A DNA stretch of 64,000 bases from Culex pipiens pallens (Eukaryota; Arthropoda; Insecta; Diptera; Culicidae): NCBI RefSeq assembly GCF_016801865.2, contig NC_068938.1, forward strand, positions 27,478,240 to 27,542,239, read 5' to 3'. Made by a program: the position numbers and the translations under genes. Under the pieces are notes generated by a model. It had not been told where the DNA came from and did no database searches. It saw nothing but the letters and a program-made list of their open reading frames with translations. Position 1 is the stretch's first letter, and every line of letters starts with the position of its first letter. Shown here in pieces: positions 35,101-41,100 of the stretch.

Positions 35101-38100
35101 GCAAAAATCCTTTTTCAAAAATGTTAAACTGTAAATTTTTATAACTTAAAAAAGTTGTTTAGTAATTTGCGAATGCAAATTTTATTATACATCTGAGCAA
35201 TTCTTTACAAACTCGACTGATATCGTGCATTTTAATTTTTTGTATTTTTTATTTGGCGCAAAATTTTATAGGGACTTTCCCTATGACCAAAGAAGCTATT
35301 TTGGGTCATTGGTTCACACGTACAAGGCTCCATTCAATATTGGCAGCTGTTCATACAAAAATTACGACACGACAATCTTTTAAAGTAATTTTATGATCGG
35401 TTTGGTGTCTTTGGCAAAGGTGTATGCCCTGATGAGGAATAAAACAAAAATAGGTGAACGGAAAAAGTCCAATTATCTTATTAACTTGTTTACAAACATT
35501 CAGTATTCCAAATTCCGTATTTTTAATTATTTAATTTGAAGGGACAATAAACTGCAAACTTTGAACCAAAGAGAAGTACAGCCAAACAATTTGCCTCTGG
35601 CTAATGTTTTTTTTAACAAACATATGTTGTGTGGAAGAAATTAAAAAGTTATCCAAAAATTGTTGGCTAAATTTTGGAATCAAGATTAATATTTCAAAAG
35701 AGTGTAATATTGCATATTTGACCCTTTTGAAATGTTAGTATTGATTCAAAAAATTTTAACACTGAAAATTGGACCAATAGTTGCTGCATGCACAATTTCG
35801 AATCGTCTGATAAAATGATGAAATTATGGAAATTTTAGTGTGTTCGAAAAAAATACGGTTTCTTGTAAATTTTTAGTATTTTACAAAAAAAAACTCTTAT
35901 AAAGTGAAAAAGCATACAATATTTCGCTTCGTTTGCTACCGATACTGCACATTAAAGAAATTTAAGTACTTAAAAAAATACGGTATTGATGAAAAAAAAT
36001 TGTAATAAAAAAAACTCATAAAACTAACAATTCAAAATCGCTTCGTTAAATACCCATATTATTAAATTATTAAAATTTGAATATTTTCGAAAAAATACGG
36101 TACACTGGACTCTGTGGCTGTCGATCTTCTCGATTCCAATAGGTATTGCTCCAGTTGTCAATAAATTTTTCAGTCCCTTCAAAAAGATTGCATTGATTTT
36201 TCGGTCTATATGTTGATAACTCCAGCTCTCGACGGTCCCTTCAATATCGACAACGAGAGAGTGCACTGTATTTTGTGAAAATTTTAGTATTTGATAAAAA
36301 AATATCAAATTAAAGTAAAAAAGCATACAAAATATACAAATTTTGCATCGTTTGAGCATTTTTGAAAAAAATAAAAAAAGCTCTGATGAAATTGAAAAAG
36401 CCAAAAATTGTTTGATTCGTTTAACATGTTAAAAAATATTTTTTTAAAATTTTTGAGAAAATACTGTATTTTGAGAAGATTTGTAAATTTTACAGAGAAA
36501 CTCTCATAAAAGTGATAAAAATTCAAATTTCGCTTCGTTAGATATCCAGTAGGGGAAATATGCCCATTTTAAGCCTAATAAGCGATCGTGTTTGAATGAT
36601 GCTGGATAATCTGGATTGTTCCATGAAATTCACAAAAACCAAGTACACCAACGAGTAGAGCAACTTTTTGTGAACACTTCTGTTTATTTTCACTTTTTTT
36701 AAAGGTTATGCTATTCCTATTACAAGAATTTAAAAAAAATATTTCAAAAATGCATTCTAATCAGTCGAGTGCATTGGGCTACGCCCATTTTTCTATTTTC
36801 AGCTTAGTTATTTTTTTTTCTTCCAGCGCTCTTTTGGGTCTGCTTAGTGCTGCCAAAATTGATGAAATTTTAAGCGAACACTCACGAAAAGTAGCATTCA
36901 TAGCGAAAGTTTCCTGGCAGCACTTGCTCACTCTAACAGGCGCTGCACCAGCATGTTAGTGGTGTTGGTGGCCACCCTTTGTGCTTTATTTGCCTTCGCT
37001 CCTCGCTCGGTTTTCTTCAGCCTTCGATTGGAATGGATATTCAAAATTGAAACGTCAAAAGACTTAGCGCGTTTGTTTTTGTGATGGTGCTTGCTAATTA
37101 TTTACATTTTTCGGGATTATTTTTCATGTGAATGACTAAGTAATGGTCAAAAGAACATGTTGCCGATAGTTGGAAGCAATTTTATATCTTAAGCGCTTTA
37201 AAATCGTTAGCGCAAGTGAAAAGATATTGATGGCGACTTTCGTTAAGCAGTTAACCTCTCATCTTGCGTGTGGATGTGTGTGCCACCAAAATGATGAGAA
37301 ATGGTCTCGCAAAATAGAAATTATGATCAAAAGTGAATTAAATTTGATCTTTTTGGTCAGTAAGTGGCATAAATTTGCGTGCTTACTCGAGGCGGTGCTG
37401 TTGCTGGTAAGTTTATAGCCTGAAACGTATTTTTGGAGCTTTAATCGAGTATCAAACTCTCCATATGACGAAGATAGGTGTTTGATTAGAAAGGGTTTAT
37501 TTCCCCTATCTTTGGAAAATATATTTTACAAAAAAAAACTAATTAAAGTAAAAAAACATACAAAATATACAAATTGTGCACCGTTTGAGTATTAAAAAAA
37601 ACGGAATTTGGAAAATTTATGTTTTTTTTAACCCAAAACAAAAAAAAAATCTAATGATAGTGAAAAAGTATAAAAAATGTTGATTCGTGAAAATTAGAAA
37701 TTTCTACAATTTTTGAGAAAATATGGTATTTTGCTAAAATTTGAGAATTTTACAGAAAAAATATCTTAAAAGTGGAATAATCTAATAAAGGTGAAAAAGC
37801 ATACAAAATTTCGCTTTGTTTTATACCCATATTGGAAATTATGAAAAATTGAGTATTTTCGATAATTTTATGGCTAACAACTTTGCAAAAGATGCCCTTT
37901 TTGTTCCTCTTTGCAACTATTTTTTCTGAAAACTTTCTTACCATAATCTACCACTTTGCCGAAGACATCAAATTGATCAGAATATTTACGTATAATTTTT
38001 GTATGGACAGCTGCCAAAATTTTATGAAGACTGATGAAAAATGGCTTTTTAAAATAGGGAATGTGTGAACATAGTGAACAAAAAAAGTTGAATTGTAAAA

Positions 38101-41100
38101 ACATAGAAAATAACTTTTTTTTACATTTCTTTTTTGCGAAGAGTTGGATTAAATGAGTTGAGTTAATATAATGGACTGCTTGTAACCAGCAGGTACATAC
38201 AATCAAGCAGATATAGTTAAAACCCCACAACAGTACCATTTGATGGGCATGCTTGGACAGCAACGTTTTGACAAGTTTTGTACTCAAAAACAGATCTTAG
38301 ACAACACGAAAGTAAAACGCGCTCTTGCGTCAATCGAAAAAAAACGTGCCTTTGCTTTTAGTCTGCACTGAAAAAAAACCCGCAAAAGCCACCCGCCTCC
38401 GTAGAGCAACAACAAAACAGTTCAAAACACAAGCCTAATATAATAACGGCAAGAAACCACGGTTACAACCCCTTAACCATAGACTATAATAGAGACCGTG
38501 GGCAGACAGCCAGCAAGAGAGCTATTTGTTGCAATTTGTTATGTCTACGCCTTGTACAAAAAAAAAACTAAACTTCTTTTTTCCTCGAACTTGCCGGCAC
38601 TCTGCACTCTCACAGAGTCAAAAATTACATAAGAGCAAGCAAGCAACAAAACTTACCTTTCCTCCGGTGGCGGTACGGGTCGTCCACGTGCTCCTCCTTG
38701 TAGATGACCGAGTGGAAGGGCCGGTCGTGGCCGGGCACATGGTACAGCGGGTGCGTCTCCGGGTCCGAGCTGTTCCGGAAGTAGTGCTTGGCCCGTTCCA
38801 CGTAGTAGGCGTCCCGGCCCGAGCCGGCGATGACCTTGCCCTCGAACACGCCGTCGATGATGGAGCCGAAGACGGTGCTGTCCCGGTCACCGATCAGCTC
38901 GCCCTCGTACAGGTGGGACGCGTCCACCTCGATTGGGCCCCCGTGCGGGCCATGGATCTGTGGGAGGGGAGGCATGGGAATTAGTGAACTTGTGTTTGCC
39001 ATTTCAAATTTCATCAATTAGGGTATTCAAACCGATTTTTAATAAAGTATTAATTTCATTTTTTTTATATACATTTGCAAGAATCTAAAAAAACGAACGA
39101 ACGATTCCACATCTCTCAAAGAAAACTACAAGTCAGGATGGCCGAGCGGTCTAAGGCGCTACGTTCAGGTCGTAGTCTACTCTGTAGGCGTGGGTTCGAA
39201 TCCCACTTCTGACAATAATTTTTTTTTCGCATTGTTTATTTCTTCAAAAACACAGTTCACGTGAGGCTAAGCACTCTCTCATCTGTGACAAAAAAATGCA
39301 GTATAAAAAAGATCGATCTTGCCAGGATTCGAACCTGGAATCTTCTGATCCGTAGTCAGACGCGTTATCCGTTGCGCCACAGGACCTGTTAGTAAGAGTG
39401 AGGTTATTTATTGAACATTGATTGTGGATTTGCAAGTTATCAATGATTTCTAAGAAATATCTTGAAGTGTTTAAACCTGCTGTAAAAAGGAGTAGTTTCA
39501 CAAGATAGCACAAGCGACAAATTAAATAACTAAAGTTGGGACCATCCATAAACCACGTGGACACTTTTTTGTGAATCTGTTACCCCCCCCCCCCCCCCCT
39601 CGTGGACAATTGTCCATACAAAAAAAACTTTTTTGTATGGATCATGGACAATCGCCATACCCCCCCCCCCCCCCTAAAGTGTCCACGTGGTTTATGGATG
39701 GTCCCGTTCAAGCTTTTCTGAAAACAATCTAACAGGAAAAACTAATCAAACTTTCGAAATTATAACATATTTATGAAACTTTTCACAGTTAACGCCCCTT
39801 CAAACTCAAACCAATAAATGTAAGATTGAAAGAAAAAATCAAAAAACTTCAAAGATTTAATGAAATTTTAAGTTCAATCATCAAAAATCAATGCAAAATA
39901 CATTCCCCTGCATATAGAATAATTTTTAAGTATATTTAAGTTTAGAAAAAAAAAATTTAGGGAATTAAAAAAAAAAGGTTTTTTTTCGCTAAAAATATCA
40001 TTTACGTCAAAACTTAAATTTTTAGAAACTCAATGATTGCAAAACAACTGAGCTATTTCATTTTTTTATATTCAGATGCCGAAACTTTGGCTTGTTATTT
40101 CATTTTTGTTTGACCCCTCGACCTAAGCTAGAGCAGAGGGATAAATTTTTTGAAAAAATATTCGCATTAGCCTACACACTAATTTCTCATGAAAGCATTC
40201 AGTGAAATTTACTGAAATCTGCACTACTGAAATTTTCAGTAAATCAAAACTTGCTGAAATTTCAGCAAACTTTGACAGCTCCATACAAATTTTAACTGAA
40301 GTTCAGCTAAATACTAACTGAAAATTTCAGTAGTGCAGTTTTCAGTAAATATTATCTGAAAACGAACAACAGTATTCACTGTGTAGCTGCAAAACTGATA
40401 AATAAATTACAAAGAGTAGCTGTCCTGAATTTGAATTTTTCAATTTGAAAAAATGGTGTAGGTTTAAATTTGTAGTATTAATTTTAAACTTTGATTGCTG
40501 AGAACTGGCCTTTTAATTCAGCAATTTCACACGAAAGCAGCATGGAAAAAACAAAAGTGCTCGGATCGGGCTCAACATTTTTCTGGGGGTTCCCTGGCCG
40601 AAATAATTAGACCCGTATTTTTTTGTTTGGCCATTAGGGTGACCTACGCCGTGTTGGGGTGGTCTGAAAAATAGCCATTTCCGTCGATTTTCGCAAAAAC
40701 CACTTTTTTTTAAATTCAAACTCCTCGCCATTTCAACCATTTTTTTTTTTTTCAAATTGTTTAATACGCAAATAAAAGGGTGATAAGTTGGCCTTTCAAA
40801 GAAAACAGTAAGAAGTTTGCAAAAAATAGACTAACATATGAAAAGGGCGTATGAACCCTGAAAATGCCGTTTCGACGGTGTCTGGCCTACGTCTGGAAAT
40901 ATTTTTATCGGATTTCCTGGGCATTTTTTCGTAACATACAAAAAAAATGGGAGGAGTTCATTTACAAAATTTCGAGATATGATTTTTTGAAAATAAAATC
41001 CGCGTTTTTCGACGCGCCGCGCACAAAAACCGGAAAATGACGAAATCGGCAAAAAATCAACTTTTTTCACTAAAACTGCGATAACTTTAAAATTTCAGCG

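Larger units (their letters stand above)
35801..37860. repeat. Short-motif array related to 5719-6862, with two inserted elements
   Basis: Units containing AAAAAATACGGTATT and AAAGCATACAAAATTTCGC recur at 35830-36100, 36270-36540 and 37510-37860. They match the interior of the inverted-repeat element at 5719-6862. Two TA-flanked elements interrupt the array at 36103-36268 and 36552-37506. Open frames across this region are composite and not genes. Confidence 0.7.

Noticed and set aside
36024..36404. 126-codon minus-strand frame
   Set aside because: It is a composite of repeat-array sequence and the TA-flanked MITE at 36103-36268, so it formed by insertion.
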